From positions 20,894,001-20,958,000 of the forward strand of contig NC_059503.1 in assembly GCF_914767665.1 (NCBI RefSeq): a stretch of DNA of 64,000 bases. The letters run 5' to 3'. Within the stretch, counting starts at the first letter, position 1. Every line of letters begins with the position of its first letter. Below the pieces are notes generated by a model. That model was not told the DNA's origin, did not search any database, and was given only the letters and a program-made list of their open reading frames with translations. The DNA is from Harmonia axyridis (Eukaryota; Arthropoda; Insecta; Coleoptera; Coccinellidae). Below are positions 35,723 through 46,936 of this stretch, piece after piece. The position numbers were made by a program, and so were the translations under genes.

Positions 35723-36705
35723 ATAAGAATGACAGATTAGAGGAAATACCTCTTTCAAAAAACCAAATACAAGAAAAAAGTGACATGCAGTAGGGAGAAA
35801 AGTTTTCCAATTAGACATTAGTAGGAAATAGGAGAAATTAAAATAGAGGCGTAAGGAATAAAATAGAGATGTTGCGTCATATAATTAAATCAAATGAATT
35901 TAGGTTTTCCACATTAAAGGATGTTTTTGAAATACTAAAATAGCATTTTCATTATCTTATTTCTCGAATTCTCGAATTCAACTTAATAGTATTGATTTGA
36001 ATTGTGTTAATTCTTATCGACTAGCACGTGACTGCGAACGCCAATCAGGGTAATTTGACGTCATAGCATTGAAACGTTTATAACATAGATAAACTGTCTT
36101 ATCTAGAACTAGTTTATTTATGGTTTAGAACGTCAGATTAATAATTATATGATCAAACTAAGATGTCTAAAAACCAGGTGTATGAACTGATTAGCTTTTG
36201 TTTTGCCAATTTTGAGAATATTAGTTAAGCTTCGTTATGTCAACTGTAGGTAGCGCTATCAACAAATTAAGATTCTTGTTATTTATTATTTACGAGGTTT
36301 GTGCCATTATGTACCTATATGTATATCTTTCATTATAGTTATGATCTATGGAAGTAATTCTTGTAATTGAAATACCAATAAACTCTCTCTCTCTCTATTA
36401 CAAATATTTGAATTCATTCCAGTAAACGTTTCGTGTTTTGTTTCACGACTTTGCACGATCATACTCGATTACACATCGCTTTTGATTGGTCAGTATCGGG
36501 TTTTAATTAATGTATCCAATCAAAATCAACGGAAATGACAAGTATGACATTGCGGCGCCGCCACGAACTAAAACTAATATTTTCAATTTGGTCGAATGTC
36601 ATTGCATTCAAAATTTGACGAGTGCATTCACCATGTTTTTAGACATCTTAGATCAAACCGATTTGACTTTCAATAACAGCTGATATTAGTTCAGTTTGAC
36701 ATTTT
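35723..36705 (+). repeat. Direct repeat L, copy 2, interrupted by a MITE
   Basis: 35723-36158 and 36659-36705 together correspond to 34438-34891. The break is the 492-bp insertion at 36159-36650. The copy sits inside the decayed IS630-like element, so it was added after that element, and the MITE was added after the duplication. Confidence 0.75.
36159..36650. mobile_element. MITE with 8-bp target duplication (hAT-like)
   Basis: The ends TAAGATGTCTAAAAACCAGG and, inward from the right, TAAGATGTCTAAAAACATGG form a 22-bp inverted repeat with two mismatches. Both borders carry GATCAAAC (36151-36158 and 36651-36658), and repeat L copy 1 shows a single unfilled AATCAAAC at the same point (34844-34851). 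An 8-bp duplication is typical of hAT and P-like transposases, so mobilisation by one of these is inferred. The inside has a short CT microsatellite near 36390 and no coding frame. Length 492 bp. Confidence 0.9.
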
Positions 36706-36861
36706 TTTTGACATTTTCCATTAATGATGGAAAACGATATCAGCCAAATGGCCGCGGATACGATTGCGGCACCATATCCTTTTCATGAAATTTTCCATGA
36801 CCAATTCACGCATTTGCGGCCGTATGTCTTCGATAACTTCAAGAGTTCCATCTTTGAGAAG

Positions 36862-37270
36862 GAATACCACCACGTCACTGCTCAGTTTTGATGGCGTTTT
36901 CACATAATTCCTTCAAACAATAATCTACATTGTAGAATTACAATATTTTTAATCAGCGAATGAAAAAACTTATCGTTTTTTGCAAAAGAATTCGTATGAT
37001 CAATGTACAAAAAGAGCTAATACATTTTTAAAATATTCATGAAAAAACCTACCAAAATTCATTACAAACAAGGCAAAAGATAATTTTGTGAAAAAAAATA
37101 ATCGACCGTCGTACAGTGCCGCCCTCTACTTATTTGCTTCTAAAAGAGAAAGAAGATAAGGTGAATGTACAACTTCGTACACCATACAAAGTTTGGTCAT
37201 CGCAGGAGCGCCAGAGCGTAAATGAATGGGTGCCAGAGTTTAAGTGATACGCGAATAACCATGTGGTTGT
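36862..37270 (-). mobile_element. CACGTGG-ended MITE, inverted copy of a head-to-head pair
   Basis: Begins ATACCACCACGTC and ends AACCATGTGGTTGT. Its landmarks (GCCGCCCTCTACTTATTTGC, CAAAGTTTGGTCATCGCAGG, GGGTGCCAGAG) are the reverse complement of those in the 30695-31147 copy. It lies 18 bp from a second copy in the opposite orientation. Confidence 0.7.
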
Positions 37271-37288
37271 AATCGCTCTCAAGAAGGA

Positions 37289-37672
37289 TTATCACCTCGT
37301 GGCTTTCCGCATATCAGTCAAACTTTGGTACCCATTCATCACTCATTCATTTACCCACTGGTTCTCCTGCGATGACCCAACTTTGTAAGGTCTACGAAGT
37401 TGTAGATTCACTTCATCTTCTTTTGTTTAGAAGAAAATAAGTATCAGTGCTTTGTACAAAGCACATACCTATCATCATTTTTTTTTGCGAAAAACGAAAG
37501 GTTGAAAATTTTTCGTTTTTCATTCGTAAATCATAAATATTTATGTACTTTCTTCCATGTAGAATATTGTTTAATGAAATTATATGAACACCCCATAAAA
37601 CTCGGTGATTTGTAGGAAGAAATATCTCTAATTTCGTTTTGAACTGAGCATCCACGAGGTGGTATTGTCTTA
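37289..37672 (+). mobile_element. CACGTGG-ended MITE, direct copy of the pair
   Basis: Begins TTATCACCTCGTGGC and ends TCCACGAGGTGGTATT. It shares ATCAGTCAAACTTTGGTACC, ACACCCCATAAAACTCGGTG and TTCGTTTTGAACTGAGCA with the copy at 30.7 kb. Together with the preceding inverted copy it makes an 810-bp palindrome-like insert in the IS630-like element. Confidence 0.7.
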
Positions 37673-38125
37673 AGATTTTGAATCGATTGTGGAGCATCTT
37701 ATCTTTCACGTTGACTCAAAGGAAATAGGTATCAAATCAATAGATCTCTGTGACCAATTGTGATGATCTCTTCGAGAAAACACGACCTGGAAACTTTTCT
37801 TGCAAAATTTCGATTATTAACATCGCCCTCATCGATATCTTCCAATTCCGACCAGAAAAAATCGACAAACCTGGGTTTTCGTTAACACTACAGCAGCAAT
37901 ATTCCGCACACGGTTTTTTCACATCACTAACTTGTCCCAACATCTCATATTTTCCAACCAGCCGAGAAGGTGGTTCACGACGAGTGAATTTTAACAATCT
38001 CAATGGTTTGTTGAAATGTATATAGTTTCATTATTAGTAATGGCATAGTTTTTTACTAGTCAGATTCAAATATCAAAACTTGAGAACTCCAAACGTGACA
38101 GCTTTTTATTCATTATTTAAAAGAT

Positions 38126-41054
38126 GCTACTTATTATTATGTCAACTACAACTGCAACATCAATTCATTTTTCCCTACTATATTGCTTACACTTGCAACT
38201 TTTAGAAAGTTATATTTGCTGAATATTTTTCAAATTTATTGAATTCTATGAAGGGTTTAACCTGAGGTTTTACCTACAAATCTTCTAGTTTCTCAATATT
38301 TTACGGTTAAGATAATAATCGACAACAAAGTTGTTCACGAAGAGTGAACTCTTCTGATTAATGTATAACTTTTGTACAGTTTCTCTTCCTGAATTCATGA
38401 GTTGCAAATAGCAACTAATCCTGCAAAGCATTGAATGAAATTGTGATGGATCTTTGCCACTATTTTCTTATTATCCACTCCCTGTTTTTTGTTCTTGCAA
38501 AGACCTTTTCAAAACCGCATCTAGAGCGAGAAATTCCCCAATTCATTCCTGATCTATATTTTATCTGACGTCCTCGAGGGATCGAAACTTCGGTCCAGGT
38601 TTATCCAATCCTTGATGAAGATGGTGCCCAATGTTTCCTCAAGCTCAACTTTTTCACTTCGCAAAGTAAATTCGGGGTTCGCCTCTCTATGAAAGTTTAA
38701 TAACTTGTTTTATGGCGGTGCCTCTTTCAGTATAATTTTGAAAGTTTTAATCCTGGCACTCATCGGGAACGACAAAATTAGTTTCTTTCACGGAATCACG
38801 CTGTTCGAAACCGAGTTTCGAGGTGTTGGGAGGAAGTTTGAATTCCGGGATTGGATTTGAATAATGCAAGAACGTATTTTCTTACCAGCTCGATTCTTTT
38901 GTTTTTGACACGGTTCTAGAATTTTGTAGTTGATAGAGGGTTTACGGTGTTCTTTCAAGTGGGAAAAAAATTCTGAAAATCAATCGACAGCATCCTTCTT
39001 GAAGAAACTCACTTTTTTATACTGAAGCAATTTGGAATGACGATTTATTCGTGGATCCAGCTTAGTGAAAATAAAAATAAAAAAAAATCAAAAAGGCCAT
39101 AACGTGGATTGAGTCCGGAGCTTTTGAGTTCTCGTCGTGCTTGCGCTTATTGCGTCTTTGGATACCACATGAGTGTATTTTGGTATATGAATAATCTCCA
39201 AGGAAGCACTTGACACATGACCGAACAAGCGGGCAAAATCTCCTTTGCGTTCAATTCTTCATGATTCTGATGGCGCTCTCTTATTCTTCATCTGTATGAT
39301 TAATGTTTGTAAAAATAATCTGTTAACTTCTGGAATTCGGAGGCAATCAAAGTTAATTGAAATTGATGAATGTTGTTATTTGAATATGACTAAAGAAAAA
39401 AAACTAACGGTGCTACATCTGGAGACCTTGGTGGCCACCAAATATCGTAATTATTTGAAGTTTATTAGCATTGAAAGGTACTTAGTTGATTTGCCGTGAG
39501 AAGCTGAAACTTTTGATGATTTTTATAGTGGGATAAGAAATTTATATATCATTTTTGAAGAGAGAATGAATAAGCGGTTTTATTTGTTTATTTATTTGTA
39601 TGATTCATATTTTAAGAAGCTTAAAAACTAATTACAATAAAAAACAAATGATTACACCAATGGATTTCATCAAAAAAATGCCTTTAAAATGAATGAATTT
39701 TGTTTCATATTGATAGCATCAGTAATAAAAAAGTTATGAGAACTTTTCATTTCACGCCATTTCCCAATTTTCTATTACAATTGTTATATACTTCCTGAAT
39801 TTCTGATGATACGATAAGCTTGAAAATTTGAAAGGCACTTAAAGTTCTTATTTCTTCTCAACCCCACAAATCTCAAGTCCATTGATTTTATTAGTACAGA
39901 AATATTCTTCTTGAATGTTCTATGGCTCTGGTTTCTGATCAACATAAAATTCTGCTCGAGGCTTTGAGATCTATATTCAAATGCAAATTTCCATTTCTTT
40001 CGGATATGACTGACTTGAGAATGAGATTTCAGGCGAATATAAAACAAAAATTTCAAGCTTCGTATCTGCAAAAGGGTTGAAAAATTTTTCTTGAGAAAGC
40101 ATACTCCAACTGAAACGGTCAGTTCCTAACTTCATGACCTAGCCTTGAATAACCCTGTATATTAAATATTCGAAAAATGGGAAAGGAACTTCGATATATC
40201 CAATTGCAAGAAGCTTGATACAAAATTGCGAAATAAATTCCAGCGAAAAGTGTAACCAAGCAATGAAAACTATCAACTATTATATTTCATGTCTATCAAA
40301 AGTAATTTATTACTTATTCAAAGTTTGATCTTCATTTTTTTTTATTTCAAATAGTTTTAAAAAAATGACATATTTTATTCAGAGGAGAAGTGACTTTTCC
40401 TGTCTCATCTTTAATTACCCGCCTCTCAACCTTCGGCGAAAAAGGATAAAATAATATACTATTTGCTTTGACGAAAACAATCGTCATGAGTTTTCTATTC
40501 CTTTCGTCGAATGCGACGATGAAGAGATAACGTAAACTGATCATTAGTATGTCTAGGTATTATGTTCTCCCTAATAATTATATCATCCAATTATAATTGC
40601 CATCTGTAATTACATATATTTATGTGAATAGCTGCATGTGAACGTACATAAATCCCGAATTTCTGCAATGTCTACCTTTGAGAGCTACAATTCCGAATTG
40701 AAACTCAACAATATTATTATTACATCCCATTGTTCCCGCGAAATCGTAATTCATAGACAGACATAGGAGCAGTTTCGAGGATTAATTATACTAAGCATTG
40801 TAGAAGGTTGAACATTACAGGAATTCAAGTTTCGTTAATTCCTCAAAGATATCACAGAGGAATTATAATAAGAAAAATTCCAGATGTGGGTCGACGTCAG
40901 ATTAGAAGTTTTAAATGTCATAATACGTTATGGAGTAGTCTATTGATCTATTTCATGTTAATTTCAAATGAACTCATTATTGATATTGTATTCTCTTGAA
41001 TCATAATAGTGATTAATGTTTCAATATTCATGATGTTTTTCCAATTCATTTATG
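38126..41054. other. Presumed intron, no gene
   Basis: A moderately GC-richer stretch at about 38500-38900 has no splice-flanked open frame. The block at 39117-39175 is the dispersed motif shared with 33.77 kb. The frame at 39784-40071 (minus) lies in DNA of ordinary composition and shows no domain. Confidence 0.4.
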
Positions 41055-41927
41055 GAGTGTTTTCCAATAATCGGTTTGATTTTGATAAAAAAAATAAGTA
41101 TATTTCAAGAGAAATATCCTTCTCGTAGAATATTCCATGATAAATTCGCACATTTGCGGTTGCATGTCCTCGATAACTCCTCGAATTCCATCTTTGAGAT
41201 ATTGATTCGATTGTAGAGCATTAGTATAGACCTTGTCTTTCACGTGGCCGCGAAGAAAAAATCGAAAAATGTTTAAATAATAAGATCTCGGTGGTCAATT
41301 TTGATCACCTCTTCGAGAAATAATACGTGCAGGAAACGTTTCTTGCAAAATTGAAATTTTGTCGCATGAAGCGCCGTTTTGTTGTAAATAACTGAATTTG
41401 AAAAGCCTTCCTTCAGACCTAAGTCTCTGCAGAATATGGTGGAATGTTGTTTGTGGAAAGTCTAATTTCCAAGATCGAGGAATCGGCAAACCTGGGTTTA
41501 CGTTGGTACTACGGACTATATTTCCAGTTGTTCTTGAGCTACGCACACGGTTTTGATTCTTCACATCATTAGCTCATTCTAACAGCTTAAATTTTTTCAC
41601 CAGTTTCAGTTTTGCCGACCAATATGATATTTCACAAAGACCCAAATGGGATTTAGTTTTGTAAACTGTGTCTAAAAAATTTTCACCTTCAAAGTAAATT
41701 TTTACGATTTCAATCCGTTGTTGAAGTCTGTATCGTCCTATTTTCAGTAATGGCTGAATTTTTATTTGCCAAATATCAAAAAATAACAGCTGCAGAAGTA
41801 TGAGCTGCCCAGATAGAAGGTCATTCAAACTGAAATCATATTTTCCTTTTTGAAAAATAGGCTTTTTTATTTCTATCAATTTTGGATGATATTTTGAACA
41901 ATTTATATTCATCTCCTTATGAAGCAA
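41055..41927 (-). pseudogene. Decayed IS630/Tc1-like (DUF4817 + DDE_3) transposase, longest copy
   Basis: On the minus strand, the N-terminal block at 41750-41580 reads LQQRIEIVKIYFEGENFLDT, KSHLGLCEISYWSAK and LKLVKKFKLLE. Next come RVRSSRTTGNIV (41555), a PGLPIPRSWKL block with TTFHHILQRL, the 'QQNGASCDK' remnant of the catalytic HQDGAxxH motif, and LQETFPARIISRRGDQNWPP (41350-41290). The C-terminal VKDKVYTNALQSNQYLKDGI and IEDMQPQMCEFIMEY (41220-41130) follow. The order is that of DUF4817/helix-turn-helix then DDE_3 transposases common in insects. Large internal deletions and stops make it inactive. Ends near GTTTTCCAATAA (41061) resemble those of the 46.9-kb copy. Confidence 0.75.
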
Positions 41928-43938
41928 GCTTCACGAAATGATGTATATATAATCCTTCTGTAGTTATTTCAACTGACAAAATAGATTCAATTCGATCGAA
42001 TTGGTATTGTTCTAGTCGAAGAAAAAAACTTCATCGAACCGAATACAATAAAAAATTTTTTCACTCTTCTAAACTCATTGTGAATGTCGTAATGAAAATT
42101 TCATTTAAGGAATGTTTTGTGACTCCATTTTCAACTAGTAATCCAAAATTCTACAAATTTTATTACTTTTATGCGAAGTGAAAGAAATATTTTATTTATT
42201 GATAAAATTCTTCACGAAACACAATGTCTAACCAATATTCAAAATTCTGAAGAGTAAATATTTGTTTCTTATTTATAGCAGTCTTATAATTCACAGATGA
42301 ACAAAATCTACACTTGATATTTGCACTATTTGCAGATCTAACAGTGATCTGTGATTATGAATACGAACCAATTGATATAGGTCAAAGATATCAGCTGCAA
42401 ACATGACTGATAGGAACATGAATATTGTTCAACATATTTCTATTATCAACTATCGAATTATCAATTGATTATTCATCTGAAATGTAAAGATAATTTAATA
42501 TTTCAAGATCAATTCGATCAAAAATATTCATAATCTCAATAATTTCCTCAACAATGCTATTTTATATAAACTGATTGACTGTTCAAACGCGAATAGTAAT
42601 ATGTGAAGCTTGGGCGAAAAGGATTTCTCATAGGTACTTTGAGACAATGACCAGGATCTCAAAAAAACTGCTATCCTCATATCAGATATCAAAAAGTTTA
42701 TCGCTTACCTAAATACGACACATTTCATGAGTGATGTATGTCTAACTTCCTCAAACCACATCCGCTCACTTCAAGACGAGCAAATTAAATATTTAGATAC
42801 ATGTAATCATAACCTATTTGTGCAGTAGCGAGAATCGTGATTTAATCCCAAATTTGATAACTTCCTACATAGGCCAATAATCAATTCCTCGATTATCCTT
42901 AACAGAATAACGTAATCGATTTGCATCGGATATTCTATAAATATTGCTCCCAACCTTCTCTTTATCGCAATTTACAATTCAGAACGAATTCTTCAAATTG
43001 CTAACTTATGATTTCGTTCAGTTATGCATACTAGACATTATTCAACGATACACTTTGCGGAAGTTTCATAATTGATCTATGGATATGTAGGCATGGATTC
43101 GTAATGAAATATTTGATGAAATTCTGCTTCATGGCCCGAATGGAGAAAAAAATCACCATGAAAATTTCTATGTAAATACTCTATATTTAGGTCTAAAAGT
43201 TGCCATAATGAATTGATTTAATCATTCGTGATGTATGAGAAATTGTAATTACTAAAAATGTTGATAACTGGAATGTCTATAATCCAAATAAAAAAAAACT
43301 ATTGCTTCAGAACCCGACCTATAACTTGTTTAGGCTGAATATCAAGTGAGTAAAACTTTACTAATGGCTATGGCAAAATGCTTCATCGTTCTTCGCTTTT
43401 CAAGTTCTTATAAATCTATGACCCAAACCGAATCCTCATAAATATTACTTTTATATAAAAAATAGACAAATTTTCATCATACCTACATCATAATCCTTAT
43501 TCTATGAACTAACATATTTATTTATCACTAATGAGGAAATTTGAAAAAATAATTTTTGTGGATTTTCATAGATAATACTCGCTTTGTATTCGATTATCTG
43601 GAAAATTCTATGAAAAAATTTCCAGAAACCTCTCTCTTTAGCGAATGTTGATTTCAGAAATGAATTAATTTATTTTTTTCAAACATTAACACCATTGTAT
43701 CTCGAAAACGAAGCATGTTAAGAATTCTTTATATGAACTTTTTTTTATGGAAAGAATTGTACTAACCGACGCCAAAGTTATTGAACTGAAATCTGGACCA
43801 TCCTTTATAGGAGAACAAAGACATCCTTGAGAAAGAAAAATGTTTGTACGTCCAGTGGTGTTATATTTGCCAAAAGAAAGAGAAAACACCGCAAAATAAG
43901 TGAATCTGAACAACTGAATCAGGATGTTGTTCGAGTTA
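41928..43938. other. AT-rich spacer, no gene
   Basis: Nothing supported. DNA at 43690-43938 (ATCTCGAAAACG, ATATGAACTTTTTTTTATGG) resembles the interior of the element at 52924-53584 near 53500, so it may be part of a related repeat ending at TACAGGGTG. Confidence 0.35.
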
Positions 43939-45417
43939 TACAGGGTGTCCCGGGAAGAATGCGACAAACGAATACCATGAATTAAGGTCATCATGGAGGA
44001 CCCGTATCAATAGGTTTCAATCGCCTGGGTGTTTTCGATTGGGATATACAGGGTGATGTTCTTCTTATGAGTGAAATTTCACTATTGAATAACTCTTCAA
44101 CTAATCGACCGAATAATTTCAAATTTTGAAGTTTTGTCACCCTTTACTATCGCCTTTCTGCAATATTTCTGAATTCGAGTAAATCAGATCCGGACTAGGA
44201 AAATTTCAGACTTTTCCTATTTTTGTGAATATTGGATCACCCTGTACGTGAATATTATGATTTTTTTCCGTTTTCTGAACCACAAAGAATCAATTCATTA
44301 TAAAAATTCTAAATCTAGGCTTGGCACGGTCATACAAGGGTGATCAATAAACATTCCCTTATGAGTGAAATTTTTTTAGTTCAATAACTCTTCAAGAAAT
44401 CCACCAAATAATTTCAATTTTTGAAGTTTTGTCGCCCTTTACTATCGCCTTCCTTAAATATTCCTGAAATCGAGAAAATCAGATCCGGACTAGGAAAATT
44501 TAAGACCTTTTTTATTTTCTTGAATATTGAATCACCCTGTATGTTGATATTATGATTTTTTTCTTTTTCGTAAAAAGAAAGAATTAATTCATAATAAAAA
44601 TTTCAAATCTCTGCTTGGCGCCATTATTCAGGGTGATCAATAAACATTTCTTCATGAAAGAAATTTCATAGTTCAAGATATTTTGAATTTATCGGTAGAA
44701 TTATCTAAAAAATTGAAGTTGTTTCACCCTTCACGAATGTCTCACCTAAATTTTCCTCAAATTATTTGGGAAAACTTTCAATCAACAAGCTGGATGAAGA
44801 ATAGAACAAAAACAGCAAATAAATTGAAAATATTTGATCTTGAAACAATTAATCAAAAATAAAATATTTTCAGTTCAGCAGATATTGTTCAAAATGATAT
44901 TCCTCCATTTTAATGCATTTTTGAGCACGTTGATATGATATAGTTGTTTCACAGATTTCGCTATCTTATTGGGTTGAATCGGTTGTACTTCTTTCATTAG
45001 GGAATGTTTATTGGTCACCCTGTATGACGGTGGCAAGCTGAGTTTTAGAATGTTGAGTATGAATTAATTCGTTGTGGTTACGAAAACGAAAAAAATTATG
45101 ATATTGACGTACAGAGTGATCCAATGTTCAAGAAAATAGAAAAAGTCTAAAATTTTGTTAGTCCGTATCTGATTTACTCGAATTCAGAAATATTGAAGGA
45201 AGGCGATAGGAAAGGGTGACAAAACCTCAAAATTTGAAATTATTCGGTCGATTAGTTAAAGAGTTATTGAACAGTAAAATGTCACTCATAAGATGAACAT
45301 CACCCTGTATATCCCCAACGAAGACACTCAGGCGATTGAAACATCTTGATACGGGTCCTCCATGATGACCTTAATTTATGGTATTCGTTTGTCGCTTTCT
45401 TCCCGGGACACCCTGTA
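43939..45417. mobile_element. Foldback element with about 400-bp arms and internal tandem units
   Basis: The ends TACAGGGTGTCCCGGGAAGA are inverted copies. The left arm (43939-44337) matches the complement of 45018-45417, including CGACAAACGAATACCATGAA and ATCATGGAGGACCCGTATCA. Inside the left half, a unit of about 290 bp starting GGGTGAT repeats in tandem (44051-44337, 44338-44630, and a partial third from 44631). Each unit contains TTTACTATCGCCTT, CAGATCCGGACTAGGAAAAT and ATCACCCTGTA. The minus strand at 44890-45000 has a relic like the C-terminus of IS630-like transposases. Length 1479 bp. Confidence 0.85.
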
Positions 45418-45952
45418 TTTCCATGTAATAATTTTAAATTTAAGTTTTCATATTTTATTACTGACATATTTACTTGTAGAACTTCACACATCGAGTTTAA
45501 GGCCAAACAAAGTCATACAGCTGAATAGAGCAGCTATTATAATTCCGCTCCTCATATTTTCAAACGAAATGAGGGTGTGTGCCTGAAATGAATCCGAACA
45601 ATGTGTACCTTGCACAGAAACCGTAGTCTGCCCACGTTAGTCGTTCGATAACTCAAGCGAAAAGCTTTTCCTGCAAAACAATTCGCCTATTCATGTTTAC
45701 ATCGCAAGTAGACAAAGTTCATCAAAGTTGGTTCGATATTCGAGGCTGGCGCGCCCTAGCAAACGATTCAACCGAGTAACGCGTTTCCATAACCTCTGAT
45801 CTGGAAATATTATGGGGGAGGGAATTTCACAGACCCTGTGATCGAATGACCAGTGGCCACATCAATTACTTTGGTAAAACACTGGTTTGAAGCAAATTTC
45901 ATACGGAGATTTTTTCGTTACCACTTGATTAAACTCAAAAGTTATAACTGAC
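45418..45952. other. Short spacer, no gene
   Basis: Locally more GC-rich (CTGGCGCGCCCTAGCAAACG near 45747) but with no splice-flanked frame or repeat seen. Confidence 0.35.
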
Positions 45953-46835
45953 AATGGACTAGTTTTAATTTTTTTCTTAAGGATTAATTCTAAAAATTCA
46001 ATCAAAATGAAACAAAAATCTGGAAGAATCATTAAAATATCTCTAGAAATGAAAAAGTTATGGGACTTTGAAGTTGCGCTTGGAAGAATAATTTCATAGC
46101 ACGTGTAAGTGTCGTGACGTCACACACTAGACGACTGGTATTCGCAGAGTGCTTACGAATTCATTGGTGTACAATCACTTGTGCCGTTCGTGTCGTGTTT
46201 TGTTCGTTACACGATGGCTGAAATAACTTACTATATACATACATATAAATTACTTTTTTCTCTTTTTACTTTTTACTCCTCACATAAATATGTTTTGCCA
46301 TTGATAGACTTCAACAACCAGTACTCAACTACAAACTGTTTATGAAACGTTTTTTAAATAAATCATCGTTATAAGTTGAACCATGATGAAGCAAACTCAA
46401 AAGTAGATACTTACTTGAAAAGTTTAACTCCTTTTATTTCTGCACTGACATAAGATGGATTTGAAGAAAAAAACTCCATCACTGCGAATATATCTATTTT
46501 AGGCAAATTGTCACTTTGTCCTTTCAAGAAGCCTTCTTCCATTATGGTGACATAAAAACAAAACTCGAGTTAAAACTACACTGTACAACTACAAAAGGTG
46601 CGAGAGCCTTGGTGCGGTATTTAAACGTAATTTATGATGTAGCGATCACAGGCAAGAGCCGTGACGTCATAGACCAAAGACGTTCCGCGCTAAAATACGT
46701 AACTTTAAATAATCTAGTTCTCAGTCATTTATCGATGGATTTTCAAAATGTTTTCACTGATTTATCAGTTTTGCTCTATATTTTAATTATATCGTGTCAA
46801 ATATAGTATTATCAACATCACCAAACTAGTCCATT
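45953..46835. mobile_element. Non-autonomous element with 13-bp ends AATGGACTAGTTT
   Basis: AATGGACTAGTTT (45953-45965) is matched exactly in inverted orientation at 46823-46835. Further inside, both halves carry GTGACGTCA (near 46113 and 46660), which supports a symmetric element. The internal frame at 46516-46806 has no known motif. I could not define a target duplication. Length 883 bp. Confidence 0.5.
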
Positions 46836-46936
46836 ATTCACACATCTGTTGTGATGGAGTTGTCTCTTAGATATTTCAAACAGAGTTTTCATTCATTTCA
46901 TAACCACTAGGAGTGAGATATGACGTTCTATTTTTG

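Larger units (their letters stand above)
35625..38125 (-). pseudogene. Decayed IS630/Tc1-like (DUF4817 + DDE_3) transposon, split by insertions
   Basis: The minus-strand pieces are: C-terminus KTPSKLSSDV..EVIEDIRPQMRELVMENFMKRI(W)..RGHLADIVF at 36903-36721, then QETFPGR-like and PGLSIF..RN blocks at 38003-37737. These match copies at 41.1-41.9 and 46.9-47.7 kb, where the same sequence is continuous. Here it is interrupted after CCATCTTTGAGA (36859) and resumes at TTGAATCGATTGTGG (37678), with two CACGTGG MITEs between. It is also opened near 35720-36710 by the repeat-L segment, itself carrying a MITE. The left end AAAGGTTTTTCAATAA (35625) resembles the GGTTTTCCAAT ends of the 46.9-kb copy. 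No catalytic residues survive. Confidence 0.65.

Noticed and set aside
36388..36402. CT microsatellite as a feature of interest
   Set aside because: A short simple repeat within the MITE; ordinary in such DNA.
43686..43994. 102-codon minus-strand frame as a gene
   Set aside because: It runs through the TACAGGGTG end into the foldback arm; a matching frame occurs in the other arm at 45362, as expected from repeat sequence.
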